Below the pieces are notes generated by a model. It saw only the letters and a program-made list of their open reading frames with translations, was not told the origin of the DNA and did no database searches. This document shows, piece after piece, positions 32,521-43,419 of a stretch of DNA of 64,000 nt; positions within the stretch are counted from its first letter, which is position 1; every line of letters starts with the position of its first letter. The translations under genes were made by a program, and so were the position numbers. Origin of the DNA: Cyanodermella asteris (taxonomy: Eukaryota; Ascomycota; Lecanoromycetes; Ostropales; Stictidaceae). The DNA lies in NCBI GenBank assembly GCA_900618795.1, contig UYJD01000003.1, forward strand, positions 158,262 to 222,261, in the 5' to 3' direction.

Positions 32521-33360
32521 CTATACCAACATGATCACCGCAAAGACAACAAAACTCATCGTGCCCAGATCTCTGACCTGAGTTGCCGGGTTCCCCAAGC
32601 TCTTCCCTGCGCCACTACTACCACCCGCGGGCGCGGTATAATTCCCAATTCCCGCATTCCCGCTGTTCAACCCCTGACTCCCATTCTGATAACTGTAACC
32701 CGTCCCATCATTCACCTGCTTCTGCACCTGACTCGACTCGAAACCCTTCCCGGTCACAATCACATTCCCCGGCGGATAGTAGTTGCACGAGACGTACCAG
32801 CCCCGATCGCCACAAAACGCCCTACCGCAGCCCATGGACCTGGTCGCCTTCCACACGATCTGCGTGAAATGGCCCGTCGCTTCGGCGTAGCCTTGGTTGT
32901 TAAAGTCGTATATGTTGCGTTCGTCGCCCCAAGCGTCGACGGTCAGGGTCACGTTTTGGTAGCCGATGGCGATGTTCTCGCCGAGGCCGGTTTTGGATGG
33001 GTCCTGCAGCGAAAAATAGTGTCAGCAAGGGGATTCCAGGATATTTTAGAGCTTGGATTCGCGACGCACGGAGTGATGGTAGTTGCAATCGGAAGTCCAG
33101 TTCTGTGCAAATGTTGCTAGGCTGTCGTTCCACGATACGGCCGTTGCGTTGTGTTCGTAGCGGTACAGGTTGGTCGAGTTGAGTGTGCCGAGCTTGAATT
33201 CGTTGTCGTCTCTGAAGGCGGGGAGGTAGGTCGGCTGAGGTGCGGCGACAGTGACAACATCTCTCTCGGAAAGTGGTGGTACTGGTGACTGAGCAATGGC
33301 ACCGGTGATGAAGATTGCAGCAAGAGCCGCGAGCGACATGGAAGCTTTGCAGACCAACAT
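32521..33360 (-). CDS. CAP-domain (SCP/TAPS, PR-1-like) secreted protein
   Basis: Exons 33070-33360 and 32521-33003 joined across a 66-nt intron (GTGCGT..CTGCAG) give 257 residues. The signal peptide is MLVCKASMSLAALAAIFITG. The CAP domain is clear: the helix with VSWNDSLATFAQNWTSDCNYHHS, the GENIAIGYQ block, CAP1 signature GHFTQIVWKATRSMGCG and CAP2 signature WYVSCNYYPPGNV. A Gly/Ser/Asn-rich tail then ends in a short hydrophobic segment (MSFVVFAVIMLV), which may be a GPI-anchor signal. Fungal CAP proteins bind sterols or lipids or act at the cell surface; the role here is inferred. The frame opens earlier, but the ATG at 33360 directly precedes the signal peptide. Confidence 0.9.
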
Positions 33361-34228
33361 GGCGGGCAAAAGCACTAAATACTGCAGAAACGGAACTCGA
33401 TACAGGTGTCAAAGATGTGGGAAACGAGCGTGGGATCCACGATCAGCTTCGTCGAAGGAGGCCTGTCAGCTATAAAGCTGTCCGTCAAGCTGTCAAATGC
33501 GATGCATAACAAAAAGCGCAGAAATTCGTCCTGTGAAGGATTGAGGATGTCGTGACGCAAAAGCTGAGAGAACACAGAGGGACGCGGATCAGCCGGCTAG
33601 AATGGCAAAGGTAAGAGACGTCTTCGACAGCGGGATAATAAATAACGGGGAGGGCTGTGCTGGCGGAGATACGAGAGACCAACAGAGGCGATTGGGATCT
33701 ACATGTAGAGTCCTTCTTGGCTGTCTCTCAGTGATTGTCGCCATGGCATTGACGAGACGTGCTAAACAGGTGTTGGGGGGAGCATTGGCATGTCCGAAGG
33801 AGCAAAAAGGCCAGGGCGCTTCCCTGTTTGTAAGATTCGAAATGACTGCGGGCGCACCGTTGAAGAAGCGCCTGCTGCCGATGAAACTTGTCAGACGCGA
33901 ATCCGCTTCAGCCACACTCGCTGTGACGTGTGCGGCTGACTTCGGCATCGACCCGACTCCCCGAGCTTGATGCCACGTATGCTCGCCGGAAAGTATGTAC
34001 AGTATCGTGGTGTTTGGCAGCCCTTCCAGAGATAGCTTATCTCAATCAAGGTCAACTATGTTGTGGATAATTTACCGAGGAACGCGGCTGTAGCCTGAAA
34101 CATGCAATGCAATAAACATAAATTTGTTGAAATAGAAAATATTGTACAACCTATTTTGAGAGTTGGGTATCACACGTCAGCATACATCAAACACCGTGCC
34201 AGTCGTAATGTTAATTGCGACTCGACAC
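33361..34228. other. Intergenic stretch, no supported gene
   Basis: About 870 bp. Open frames of about 120 codons overlap on both strands (33589-33970) without motifs. It holds the promoter of the CAP gene (a weak TATA-like GCTTTATAGC palindrome at 33471-33480) and the 3' region of the monooxygenase. Confidence 0.45.
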
Positions 34229-35751
34229 TCACGCGACCCATTCGCAGTCTGGCAAGCCGAGTCCTTCAGACACGGATACCAAACCTGAGAGCTTTTCGAA
34301 TAACGTGGCGATTCGAAAGAAGCTGACCAGCCTCAGAATGGTTCGTTGAACTGTCACGCCCCACGCCGTTTGAGGATTCGCAACCTGGGGAACTCCCGGC
34401 GGTAGGCTTTGGTACTTTCGAGCTCTCGGTATCATCTCAGCGTCGAATCGTTTCAGCGCTTCGTCCAAGTCCTCATCCTTTTGCAGCGATCTGTTGATCT
34501 CGCCTGCAAGCACGTAGGCACTGACAAATGCCGACGTCGTCCCAGACCCGCTGATAGGACTGGGGCAGTGGCCGGCATCGCCGCTCAGCGCGATTCGGCC
34601 ACGATGAAGCGTGGGTATGTAGACCTGAGCGACCTCGCCCGAGTAAAAGTCTTTCGAATCCCACATGCCTTGGATTATTTCTTTGCTCATCCATGGTAGG
34701 TCTTTAAAGAGGTCTGACATGAGCTGTTTGACCTTCTCTTGGTCGCCGGATCTCTCGGCCTCAATAAATGGACGAATAGCGGTATCGTCGCCTTTCGGCC
34801 CACATATGTTGAAACCAGCCCGGGATCTTCGTGTGGGGTCAGGCCTGAGATACATGCTCCGACCTCCTGGTGAGTGGTGTACCGTGGCGAAATTCGAGCC
34901 CTTGAGGATGTCTTCGTCGCAGGTGAAGTAGGCGGTGTATGTGTTGAGGACTTTCACGTAATCTCGTATGCCNNNNNNNNNNNNNNNNNNNNNNNNNNNN
35001 NNNNNNNNNNNNNNNNNNNNNNNNNNNNNNNNNNNNNNNNNNNNNNNNNNNNNNNNNNNNNNNNNNNNNNNNNNNNNNNNNNNNNNNNNNNNNNNNNNNN
35101 NNNNNNNNNNNNNNNNNNNNNNNNNNNNNNNNNNNNNNNNNNNNNNNNNNNNNNNNNNNNNNNNNNNNNNNNNNNNNNNNNNNNNNNNNNNNNNNNNNNN
35201 NNNNNNNNNNNNNNNNNNNNNNNNNNNNNNNNNNNNNNNNNNNNNNNNNNCGTCCTGCTGTTCAAGCCGTCGCAACCGACAACAAGATCGTACGTGTCTG
35301 TCGGTGTTTCGTTGTGGAAGTCGACCGTGACAGTTCTTGCCTTTTCGTTCTGGGTCAGAGACTCGATGTAGTCCCCGAAGATATATTTGACCTTATCCTT
35401 GGTAAGATCGTACAAAATTCGGGCAAGATCGCCTCGGAAGATCTCAAATTCGGATGTGAAGCTCTGTCTCTCTGTGTTGCCGGTAGTCCCAAAGCGGGCC
35501 AAGATCTTTCCCTCGTCATTGACGAACTGAATGCCCGCTTCCTTGGTGGTCTTCGCTCGGACTTCTGCTTCGATACCCATCATCCGCATTATGCGAACAC
35601 CGTCGTTTCGAATATCGACACTCTGCCCGTTTTCTCGAAGAGCAGGAGCCCTCTCCACGATTGTCACATCGCAACCTGCCTTGACCAGCCAGTAAGCAAG
35701 GACGGGCCCTCCAACACTTGCTCCAGCTATGAGCACTTTCGTTGGGGCCAT
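34229..35751 (-). CDS. FAD-dependent monooxygenase (PHBH/aromatic hydroxylase type), interrupted by an assembly gap
   Basis: The N-terminal part (35251-35751) has the FAD dinucleotide fold KVLIAGASVGGPVLAYWL..GCDVTIVER, the FRGDLARIL segment and the DG motif DLVVGCDGLNSRT. The C-terminal part (34229-34972) has the second FAD signature GRIALSGDAGHCPSPISGSG followed by the usual helix with FVSAYVLAGEI. Class A flavin monooxygenases of this type hydroxylate aromatics or tailor secondary metabolites. The 278-nt N gap lies between the two signatures. The two halves are in different frames relative to the gap length, so the gap is mis-sized or contains an intron. The start at 35751 is favoured because a TATA box lies 59 bp upstream, while the open frame continues beyond that box. 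Confidence 0.85.
34973..35250. other. Assembly gap (278 N)
   Basis: An unbroken run of N inside the monooxygenase coding region. The family usually has only about 25-35 residues between the flanking motifs, so the gap as sized is longer than coding sequence alone would need. Confidence 1.
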
Positions 35752-35809
35752 TGTATTTGCGCGCGTAGAAATTTCAGGAACGGATGAAAAGAGGCGGGGA
35801 GTGATGACG

Positions 35810-35817
35810 TTTATATA
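35810..35817 (-). promoter_or_regulatory. TATA box of the monooxygenase
   Basis: TATATAAA on the coding strand, 59 bp upstream of the ATG at 35751. A TGACG half-site (CRE-like) overlaps just inside it at 35805-35809 on the plus strand. Confidence 0.55.
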
Positions 35818-36510
35818 GCTGTAGCAGCCACGAAGATGCTTGAGGGAGGATATTGAAGAACAACGTCCCCTCAACTTCAGAAGGACTTGGTGTCTTTATC
35901 TAGCACCAAGTCATGACAGGATATGCACTAGAACAGAGTTCGGCCACGTCGCCGAAGGGAGCGAGGACACAGTTCCATGATGCGGCAGTGGCGCTGTACG
36001 TCAGGCTCAGCTCGAGCTTGACGAAGGGCCAGCTCTCACGATGATGTATGACGCCATAGGGCAATACAGAACGGATGTGCCGCCTTTTGGCATATACTTT
36101 CTACCAGGGACCACCTTTGCGAAAGCATGGCAGCCTGAACAGGCTAGCCCCGGCCATGATGTGTTGGGAAGCTCATGTAAAAAGGACAAACGGACTCAAA
36201 AATTGTTGTCGGGTCCGAATCTCGACGACTGAATTTTCTCGGGGACGAGCAGAAATTCGGCTTGCTGACCGAGGTGGCACAGTTGTATGCAAGGACCAAG
36301 GTCAGACCTTCAACGTCAGAACGTGTTAAACGTGATCGCTGCAGGAAGCACTTCGTCTGAAGATCGAGCTTCGGGCTTGCCGCGCAGCCAATCAACTGAG
36401 CAGGGGTAGGGGGTCCGCTAGCCCGCCGGCTCTTCGGGGTGCAGCTTAGCTGGAAGTCCTGCTGTGACTCCCCTGGGCAGCTGCCAGCCACACCGCCGAG
36501 GCTGAAACGA
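35818..36510. other. Divergent intergenic stretch between monooxygenase and mcm7
   Basis: About 0.7 kb shared by two outward-facing promoters. The right end carries MCB-like motifs for mcm7. Short frames on both strands are not called. Confidence 0.5.
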
Positions 36511-36517
36511 ACGCGAA
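36511..36517 (+). promoter_or_regulatory. MCB-like site upstream of mcm7
   Basis: ACGCGAA lies about 138 bp before the mcm7 ATG, and a GGCGCGTC follows at 36540-36547. ACGCG-core motifs are the known binding sites of the MBF cell-cycle factor that drives G1/S genes in fungi. Use here is inferred from motif and distance. Confidence 0.4.
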
Positions 36518-36648
36518 TTCAACGCCAGCATGCGCGAACCTGGCGCGTCTCCATTCCAATGCAGTCCCGCATCGACCAAGGATAGCTTCATCGCTACTTG
36601 CCTTCGCCGGTTTGCGAAACCCTCAGACAACAATTGACCCTGCTCAAC

Positions 36649-39180
36649 ATGGCGCTGCTCACTGATCGCATGCTGGTGGACTACCAGGCACAGTTGAGTA
36701 AGTTATTCTCCGATTGTGTGTTACCCCTCTAACAGCTTCACAGCCGCCTTCCAGGACTTTTTGACCGGCTTCAAAACCTCCTCCTCGAATTCCGAGACTG
36801 CCGCAGCCGATGCTCTCGAGGCTCTCAACATTGACGAAGACGGGCTGAGCGACGAGTACGATTTCGTGGACGATGCGAATCCTGATGGCGCAACGAACTC
36901 TCGCCGCTCTCCCAAGTACAAGTACATGGAAACATTGCAAAGGATAGCAAACCGCGACCAGCAGGAGATTTGCATTGACCTTGACGACTTGGACACATGG
37001 GAACAAGAGACCGGGCAACAAAACTTGAAATTGGTTGCTTCGGTGGAGCAAAATGCTTATCACTACATCGATCTCATGTCATCAGCAGTGGACACTGTCA
37101 TGCCGAAGGAATCGGTCGACATCAGCTTCAAGGATGATATCCTGGATATCCTTCTGTCACAGCGATCCAAACGAAACCAGGCAATGCTCAATGCCGAGCA
37201 GAGCGGCGTCGACTTGGACACTCCTGCTTCGATCTTTCCTCCCGAGCTCACTCGAAGATATACCTTGGTGTTCAAACCGCGAACACAATCAGCATCTAGC
37301 TCCACATTTGACCAGAAAGCTCTTGCTGTGCGATACGTGCGTGGCGAGCATCTTGGCCATCTGATCACCGTCCGCGGTATCGCGACACGAGTATCCGACG
37401 TCAAACCCGCCATCAAGGTTAACGCTTACACCTGCGATCGCTGCGGATGCGAAGTCTTTCAGCCAGTAACGACGAAACAGTTCACGCCAATGCAAGAGTG
37501 TCCGTCGTCTGACTGCAAGGGCAACGACTCAAAGGGACAACTTTTCCTTTCCACCAGAGCTTCAAAATTTCTCCCTTTCCAAGAGGTAAAGTTGCAGGAA
37601 ATGGCCGATCAGGTTCCGGTTGGACACATTCCCCGTACACTGACTGTGAACTGTACCGGCACTCTAGTACGACAGGTCACCCCCGGTGACGTCGCTGACA
37701 TCGCTGGTATCTTCATGCCGACTCCCTATACCGGGTTCAAGGCCATGCGTGCTGGCCTGCTCACTGACACCTATCTCGAAGCCCAACATGTCACCCAGCA
37801 CAAGAAGGCGTACGACACTCTCAAGATCGAGAGATCGACCCTCAGACAGATCGAGGCTCACAAAGATTCCGGTATGATGTACGAGTACCTCGCAAAGTCT
37901 ATTGCGCCGGAAATCTTCGGCCATCTGGACGTGAAGAAGGCGCTACTGTTGCTTCTGATTGGTGGAGTCACTAAAGAGGCTGGCGATGGAATGAAGATTC
38001 GTGGTGACATCAATATCTGTCTGATGGGTGATCCTGGTGTGGCCAAATCGCAATTGCTCAAGTACATTTCCAAGGTCGCGCCTCGAGGTGTCTACACCAC
38101 TGGCCGTGGTTCATCAGGAGTCGGCCTGACTGCGGCGGTCATGAGAGATCCGGTAACCGACGAAATGGTTCTTGAGGGTGGTGCTCTCGTGCTCGCAGAC
38201 AATGGCATTGCCTGTATCGATGAGTTTGACAAAATGGACGACAGCGATCGTACCGCGATCCACGAAGTCATGGAACAGCAAACAATTTCCATCTCCAAAG
38301 CCGGCATCAACACAACGCTGAATGCCAGAACATCCATCCTCGCCGCCGCTAATCCGCTCTATGGCCGCTACAATCCACGTATCAGCCCCGTTGAGAACAT
38401 TAACCTCCCTGCCGCCCTTCTCTCCCGTTTCGACATTCTTTTCCTCATGTTGGACCAGCCGACCCGCGAAGCCGACGAAGAACTCGCCCGCCATGTTACC
38501 TTCGTGCACATGAACAACCGACATCCCGACCTCGAAGACAACGGCGTCATATTCAGCCCCAATGAGGTTCGCCAGTACATCGCCCAGGCCAGAACGTACC
38601 GCCCTACTGTACCCAAGAGCGTCAGCGAATATATGGTCGGCGCATACGTGCGCATGCGACAGGCTCAGAAGCGGGACGAGGGCAGCAAGAAGCAGTTCAC
38701 GGTGACGACGCCGCGTACCCTATTGGGTGTCGTGCGTCTCAGCCAGGCCCTTGCGAGATTGAGATTCGCCGCCGAGGTCGTCCCTGAGGATGTGGATGAG
38801 GCGTTGAGGTTGATCGAGGTCAGCAAGCAGAGTTTGCAAGAGGGACGCGAGAAGGACGGTGACACGAGCCCGAGTAGCAGGATCTACAATTTGGTCAAGG
38901 GCATGCGGGATAGTGGTGCGGCTGGTGTTGGTGATGGCTCGCGTGGTGAGCTGAGTATGCGCAAGGTCCGCGAGAGAGTCCTTGCGAGAGGTTTCACGGA
39001 GGATCAGTTTAGGCAAGCCATTGATGAGTACATGTTGTTGGATGTGAGTTTTGCGGACATCAGTTTTTGGGGACAGATGCTAATCATTCTTTGCAGGTCT
39101 GGCAAACAGCAGCCGAAGGCACAAGACTTGTATTCATCGAAGCTGGCGAAGATGATGACATGGACGATGACGAAGAGTGA
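36649..39180 (+). CDS. mcm7: MCM7, DNA replication licensing helicase subunit
   Basis: Three exons (36649-36697, 36744-39043, 39097-39180) with introns of 46 and 53 nt (GTAAGT..CACAG; GTGAGT with a GCTAATC branch site, TTGCAG) give 810 residues. The MCM7-specific block [20 protein letters not shown] precedes a CX2C..CX4C zinc finger ([14 protein letters not shown]). Walker A ([12 protein letters not shown], about residue 447), Walker B (CIDEFDKM) and the arginine finger (LLSRFDILF) follow. The winged-helix end runs EYMLLD, then [17 protein letters not shown], then an acidic tail (DDDMDDDEE). MCM7 is one of six subunits of the MCM2-7 helicase loaded at origins in G1. The last exon is needed to reach the normal C-terminus; reading through the intron gives a false tail. 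Confidence 0.97.
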
Positions 39181-39512
39181 AAGACGCCCGCGACACAGAC
39201 TTTGCAGCATTCGGAGAATTGTGGGCCTGAGGCTTCAGCGTTCCGGGCGTAGCATACATGACATTTATGTTCTGCGCAGTTATGAAATAAAATTCTCTGC
39301 CAAAGTACTGACCTAGAAAGGTGCCCTCACATTAGGCTTCAGTTGCGGGACCATCCCGATTTCGCAATTTGCCACACGACTGGTATCCTACATGAATCTA
39401 CGAATCGAGTTTGTCGACTCAAAAACGCCGCGGACGCCAGAAACGTAACGTTTGTAGTACATTCCAAATTCGTGCATACTTCCACCTTCTGCTGACCGAT
39501 AATTTGCCTTCG
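39181..39512. other. Convergent 3' spacer
   Basis: About 330 bp between the mcm7 stop and the stop of the KEN-box protein, expected to hold both 3' UTRs. A possible polyadenylation context (gaaataaaattc, 39283-39294) lies about 105 bp after mcm7. Confidence 0.5.
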
Positions 39513-40895
39513 TCAAAGTTCAAGGACAAAGTCCTGTTCAGCCTGCAGATCCAACTCATCCCTGGTATCCGCAACAGCCTCGACAGGCTCGCCATTCTCC
39601 AACCTCTTGCGCTCCTGAACCTCCTGAAACATCTCTTCCAAAGTCTGGCGCTCAGACTTGCCTCGACCGGGACGGCCGACGCTCCTCACAGTCTCTTGGC
39701 CCTGGTCGTCGGTAGGGATGACCCTCCCTCTGACATTGGCGCTCGCGATACGGCCCTTTCTGAAGCCGAGTTGGGTTTTGCTAGCAGCCACAGCGGCAGC
39801 ATGTCTACCCTCATGACCCTCGGGTGCGGGAACACCCCTCGATCCTGCGAGCCATGGCTTTGCGTAGTCCCTGGATGCAGTCGGAGCATGGCGGGATGAG
39901 CTAGATTTGGGCCGCATTGCGAGGGCGGACGCGGCACGTTTGGAAGCGGCCTCGCTAGGACCCTTACTGAGGTCCCTGGTCTTGATTGGTTTGATGGTCT
40001 TGACTGCTTCGGCCTTCTTGGCTTCACGTTCTTCGGGTAGGATGAGCTCTTTCATCGTCTCATTGTACCTTTCTTCGGCTCGACGAAGCTGCTCAGGCCA
40101 GTCTTTACAATCGCCATTGTCGCATTCAGGGTTGTGATAGCATGGAAGAAGATCACTCTCGGCTCTGCGCATTATCTCGGCATCGACACGAAGCTCCATG
40201 ATCCTTTCACGTTCCTCAGCTTTCTTTGCATTTCGTTGCAGAAAGGATAGCCCGTCCGGACCTTTGGCATGAGCACGCTGCATCATCATGAGATGAGGCA
40301 GCGCATCTGGATCAATGCCACCTTGGGCCGGATCAAACAAGGACAAGTCAAGTGGAGGAAATTCATCGTCAATGTCTTCCATGTCTGGTGGACGAGGATG
40401 AACAGCTTCGATCTCCGGTGAGCAGCATTCCGCCGTATCGACTGGGATTTGTAGCTTGGTGCTCTGGTCCAGTTCATTCCGCATCTTGCTCCTGCGAAGA
40501 CTTGCCGGACGCTGATTTGTCTTTGGCACTGCATCTTTCCTAAGTCCCGTCGCTGCCGGCGTCTGACCAAATTTGGCCTTTGCGTTCGTGGTTTTGGGAG
40601 CCAAAGCATTGCGAGCTTGCGACTGAGGCACTGGTGTAAGAGCGACCTGCTTTTCCTTGCCTCCTATAGTCAACTGAATGTTCTCCTTAGCAACATTCTT
40701 CCCTGCCTTTCCTCCTTTGGCAGTGAAGTTCGCATTCTCATCATGACCGCCCTTTCTAAACGGCGTTTGGAAAGATTTCGTGCCGGGTGTTTTTGGCTGT
40801 AGGCCACGTACGCTCTGGTTCAGAGGCTTCGAAGCGGCGGCCTGCTGATGAGTGTTGATGAGGTTCTCCTGATCTCGAGTTGCAAAGGACGCCAT
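39513..40895 (-). CDS. Hypothetical disordered protein with KEN box (possible cell-cycle regulator)
   Basis: A single exon of 460 residues. The N-terminal quarter is basic and Pro/Thr-rich, with TPG and TPF phospho-site-like motifs (LQPKTPGTKSFQTPFRKGG). A KEN triplet lies at residues 70-72 (VAKENIQ). Mid-protein there is an acidic patch (DMEDIDDEFPPLDLSLFDP), then a Lys/Glu-rich helix (NAKKAEERERIMELRVDAEI) and a CYHNPECDNGDCKDW cluster. A second helical stretch closes the protein (LEEMFQEVQERKRL). I do not recognise the family. KEN boxes target proteins for APC/C destruction, and the basic-N/acidic-C layout recalls securins, but that is a guess without alignment. It shares a divergent promoter with tropomyosin. 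Confidence 0.72.
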   Translation of the reverse strand: MASFATRDQENLINTHQQAAASKPLNQSVRGLQPKTPGTKSFQTPFRKGGHDENANFTAKGGKAGKNVAKENIQLTIGGKEKQVALTPVPQSQARNALAPKTTNAKAKFGQTPAATGLRKDAVPKTNQRPASLRRSKMRNELDQSTKLQIPVDTAECCSPEIEAVHPRPPDMEDIDDEFPPLDLSLFDPAQGGIDPDALPHLMMMQRAHAKGPDGLSFLQRNAKKAEERERIMELRVDAEIMRRAESDLLPCYHNPECDNGDCKDWPEQLRRAEERYNETMKELILPEEREAKKAEAVKTIKPIKTRDLSKGPSEAASKRAASALAMRPKSSSSRHAPTASRDYAKPWLAGSRGVPAPEGHEGRHAAAVAASKTQLGFRKGRIASANVRGRVIPTDDQGQETVRSVGRPGRGKSERQTLEEMFQEVQERKRLENGEPVEAVADTRDELDLQAEQDFVLEL

Positions 40896-41489
40896 CCCGG
40901 AGTCAAGACCTGTCGTAACGAAATGCCTGTGGTTCGTGTTTCGTCTGCTGGATTTGTCTGGGTGATGCTTCGAATGCTCTCTGGCGGCTAGGTGATCACA
41001 GTGAGGCTGATTTGTCGAGAGGCTGGTGGTTTGATGGCAGTAGTGCTGGCGGCTCTTTAGCTGGCTCCTCCTATTTCTGCCAGCCGGCAGTCATTCACAT
41101 CCTGTTCGCGGTGGCAGGTGTGAAGTCGGTGGTTGCTGTGCAGGCGGCGATCATTGTTGACATTCGGCTCGCTTGCGCTTTCCTCGGCGCGGCTGGCGGC
41201 TGTGGCAGCGGGGACACGCCCCGAAGCACAGTGACTTCCCAACGACCCTGAAGCAGGTGAACCCCTGGACAAGACTTAACTGCCTGTGAGCGGAACAACA
41301 GCCCACTTGCGCATCCATCCAACTCAGGCACATCATTCACGAAGCCAGACAGGCCACCACTTTTCTCCTTTTCGCAGTCACTGCCCTCTGCTCTTGCGAT
41401 ACCCTCCTAAAGCCTTTTTGCTGCAACTGCTCGCACTCTGCTGCCACACCCCGCTTCTATCATTCCACTGTTCACAGACCGCCGCCAAG
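40896..41489. other. Divergent promoter region, KEN-box protein / tropomyosin
   Basis: About 590 bp. The tropomyosin-proximal 120 bp are strongly C/T-rich (ccacttttctccttttcgcagtc...), a usual fungal core-promoter or leader composition. No gene is called. Confidence 0.5.
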
Positions 41490-42200
41490 ATGTCGGGCCT
41501 CGAGGGAATCAAGAACGTGGGTCACCGCCTGCAGCTGCCATACGATCCCCTGCATCACACTCCATCCTGAAATATGCCCTGTCACACCTTTGCTTCACCC
41601 TCGTGCACGTTCTCCGCAAGATGATCACTGACAGTGCTGCCAGAAAATGTCCCAGCTCCGCGTGGAGGCGGACGAAGCTCAATCCAAGGTTGAGGAACTC
41701 ACTAAGAAGGTCAAGCTGTTGGAAGAGGAGAACATGGCCAAGGAGCAGGAGATTAAGTCCCTGAGCCACCGCAACCAGACAATGGAGACGGACATTGAGA
41801 AGCATGAGACAAGCCTCAAAGATCTCAAGGAACAGAACGTCGCCTCGGCGCAACACGGTACGCAGAACGAGGCCTTGCAGCGTCGTCTTCAATTGCTCGA
41901 GGAGGAGGCCGAAGAGGCCGACAAGAACCTCCGCGAGACCAACGAGAAGTGAGTCGCCCGCAGCGAGTGCAGATTCGCTGACTTGTTGCTTTTGGGGTGT
42001 GCAGTGGAGGGCAGATTGATGGCTAATACGCATACAGGCTCCGCCAAACCGACGTCAAGGCCGGCCACTACGAACGCAAGGTCGCCGCATTGCAGAGCGA
42101 GGTCGAGAGCTGGGAGAAGAAGTACGAGGAGATGTCGGAGAAGTACAAGACCAGCCAGGCCGACCTCGAGGCTTTCAGGAAGGAGATCGAGGGCCTGTGA
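41490..42200 (+). CDS. Tropomyosin
   Basis: Three exons (41490-41516, 41644-41948, 42038-42200) with introns of 127 and 89 nt give 164 residues. The protein is coiled coil throughout with a clean heptad pattern: KMSQLRVEADEAQSKVEEL, VKLLEEENMAKEQEIKSL, LQRRLQLLEEEAEEADKNL and KLRQTDVKAGHYERKVAAL. It ends SQADLEAFRKEIEGL, as fungal tropomyosins do. Length agrees with the short ascomycete form (about 161). It winds along actin filaments and supports cables, polarised growth and the cytokinetic ring. The tiny first exon (MSGLEGIKN) is needed because the second exon begins in mid-heptad after a CCAG acceptor. The gene is the fungal TPM1/cdc8 counterpart. Confidence 0.92.
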
Positions 42201-42437
42201 GCGACGCTGCCAGGCGAGGCATTCCACCGACCCAGGCTTGTTCGACACGCATTCAGTGCTGCTCAGTGAGAAGCGATGCAGATTTGAGGCGGTCCAGGCT
42301 GGTTCTAGGAACATTGCTTGGGCGGAGGATTGCCCATATTACAACTTGCTAATTGACTGTGTTCGGAGCGATAGATCAATATCCTTCATTCGTCTTAAAA
42401 TCAACAATGGTGTTCAAATGTGCAGCATTGGGGTATC

Positions 42438-43179
42438 TCATTCATGTTTCTCTCGTTTCCGTGCCTTGCTTGCTTTTTCTTTGGCTCGATTGACCTTACG
42501 ATCGGCCTTGCTCTCGTACCTGAACTTCTTGCGTTTCTTCTTGGGAAACTTGGGCTTCTCCTTTGTCCAGACTCGCTTGCCCTTTGTCTGAGACGAGATG
42601 GTGACCTCTCCGGCTTGTGCAGACTTTTGTGTCCCTTCACTGGACTCGCTTCCGCTATCACTGGCAACAGCGTGCATACCATCGCGATCCACACTGACAG
42701 CTTCCACTGTGACCGTGGCTTCCTCATCTTCATCCGAGTCCAAGTACTGGTCTTCGTGCTTAACAACTGAAACTGCAGGCTCGTCGATGCCTTGCCATTC
42801 GTCATCGGTCGCCTCATCCTCGTCGTCAGATGCTGTCTCTGAATCCAATCCATCGGCCTTTCTGATCGCATGGCCGACCGCCTTAACGTGCTCTTCTAGC
42901 TCTTTTTGTCGACTTTCTCGGAGCTACTGAAAATCAGCGTATGCTCATGATTGCTCAGCATTCACCGCAACGTACCTCTTTGCGTTGCTGAATCCTTTCT
43001 TCACGGTCCTTCTTCGCAGCTTCCTCCTGGGCATGCTTGATCCGCTGAACCTTGCGCTTGTGAAATCCCGTCAAGTAATCCTGCCGCGCACTGAAATCGA
43101 AGCTGACTTCGTCCACCGGCTTGATGCGGCGAAAAGACTCTGTAGCCTTTGAGCCTCCTCGTTTTCGCTTCCCCAGCAT
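42438..43179 (-). CDS. RRP17/NOL12-like nucleolar pre-rRNA processing protein
   Basis: Exons 42976-43179 and 42438-42923 joined over a 52-nt intron (GTACGT..CAGTAG) give 229 residues. The head MLGKRKRGG, then VSFDFSARQDYLTGFHKRKV and a long basic helix (KKDREERIQQRKELRESRQK), is the Nol12/Rrp17 signature. The middle is acidic (DSETASDDEDEATDD). The tail is Lys/Arg-rich with nuclear and nucleolar targeting runs (KFPKKKRKKFRY). Yeast Rrp17 is a nucleolar 5'-3' exonuclease that trims rRNA precursors for the large ribosomal subunit. The acceptor is the second of two overlapping candidates (TTTCAG/TAG); only TAG keeps the helix in frame. It shares a 240-bp divergent promoter with BIG1. Confidence 0.88.
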
Positions 43180-43419
43180 CTTCGGTAGTTTCTGACAGCA
43201 GAAATTTGCTTGTCGAGTGGTCTGGACTGTTTCTGCACTTGCGGGCAACTTTTTGGGCGGGCTGCGGCACGGCGCGGCTGCGCGCCAAGCGATAAGATGA
43301 TCAAAGCTCGATCAGGTGCAACACGTCAATCATCGCCATCGCCCAGCGCTGGCAGGCAGGTCTTCAAGCTCCACCACCACCACAGGCTGCACGGTTTGCG
43401 ATACTATCTAGCAGCCACA

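Noticed and set aside
35752-35874. Upstream extension of the monooxygenase frame to an earlier start codon
   Set aside because: The extension would begin upstream of the TATA box, and the FAD fold starts directly after the ATG at 35751.
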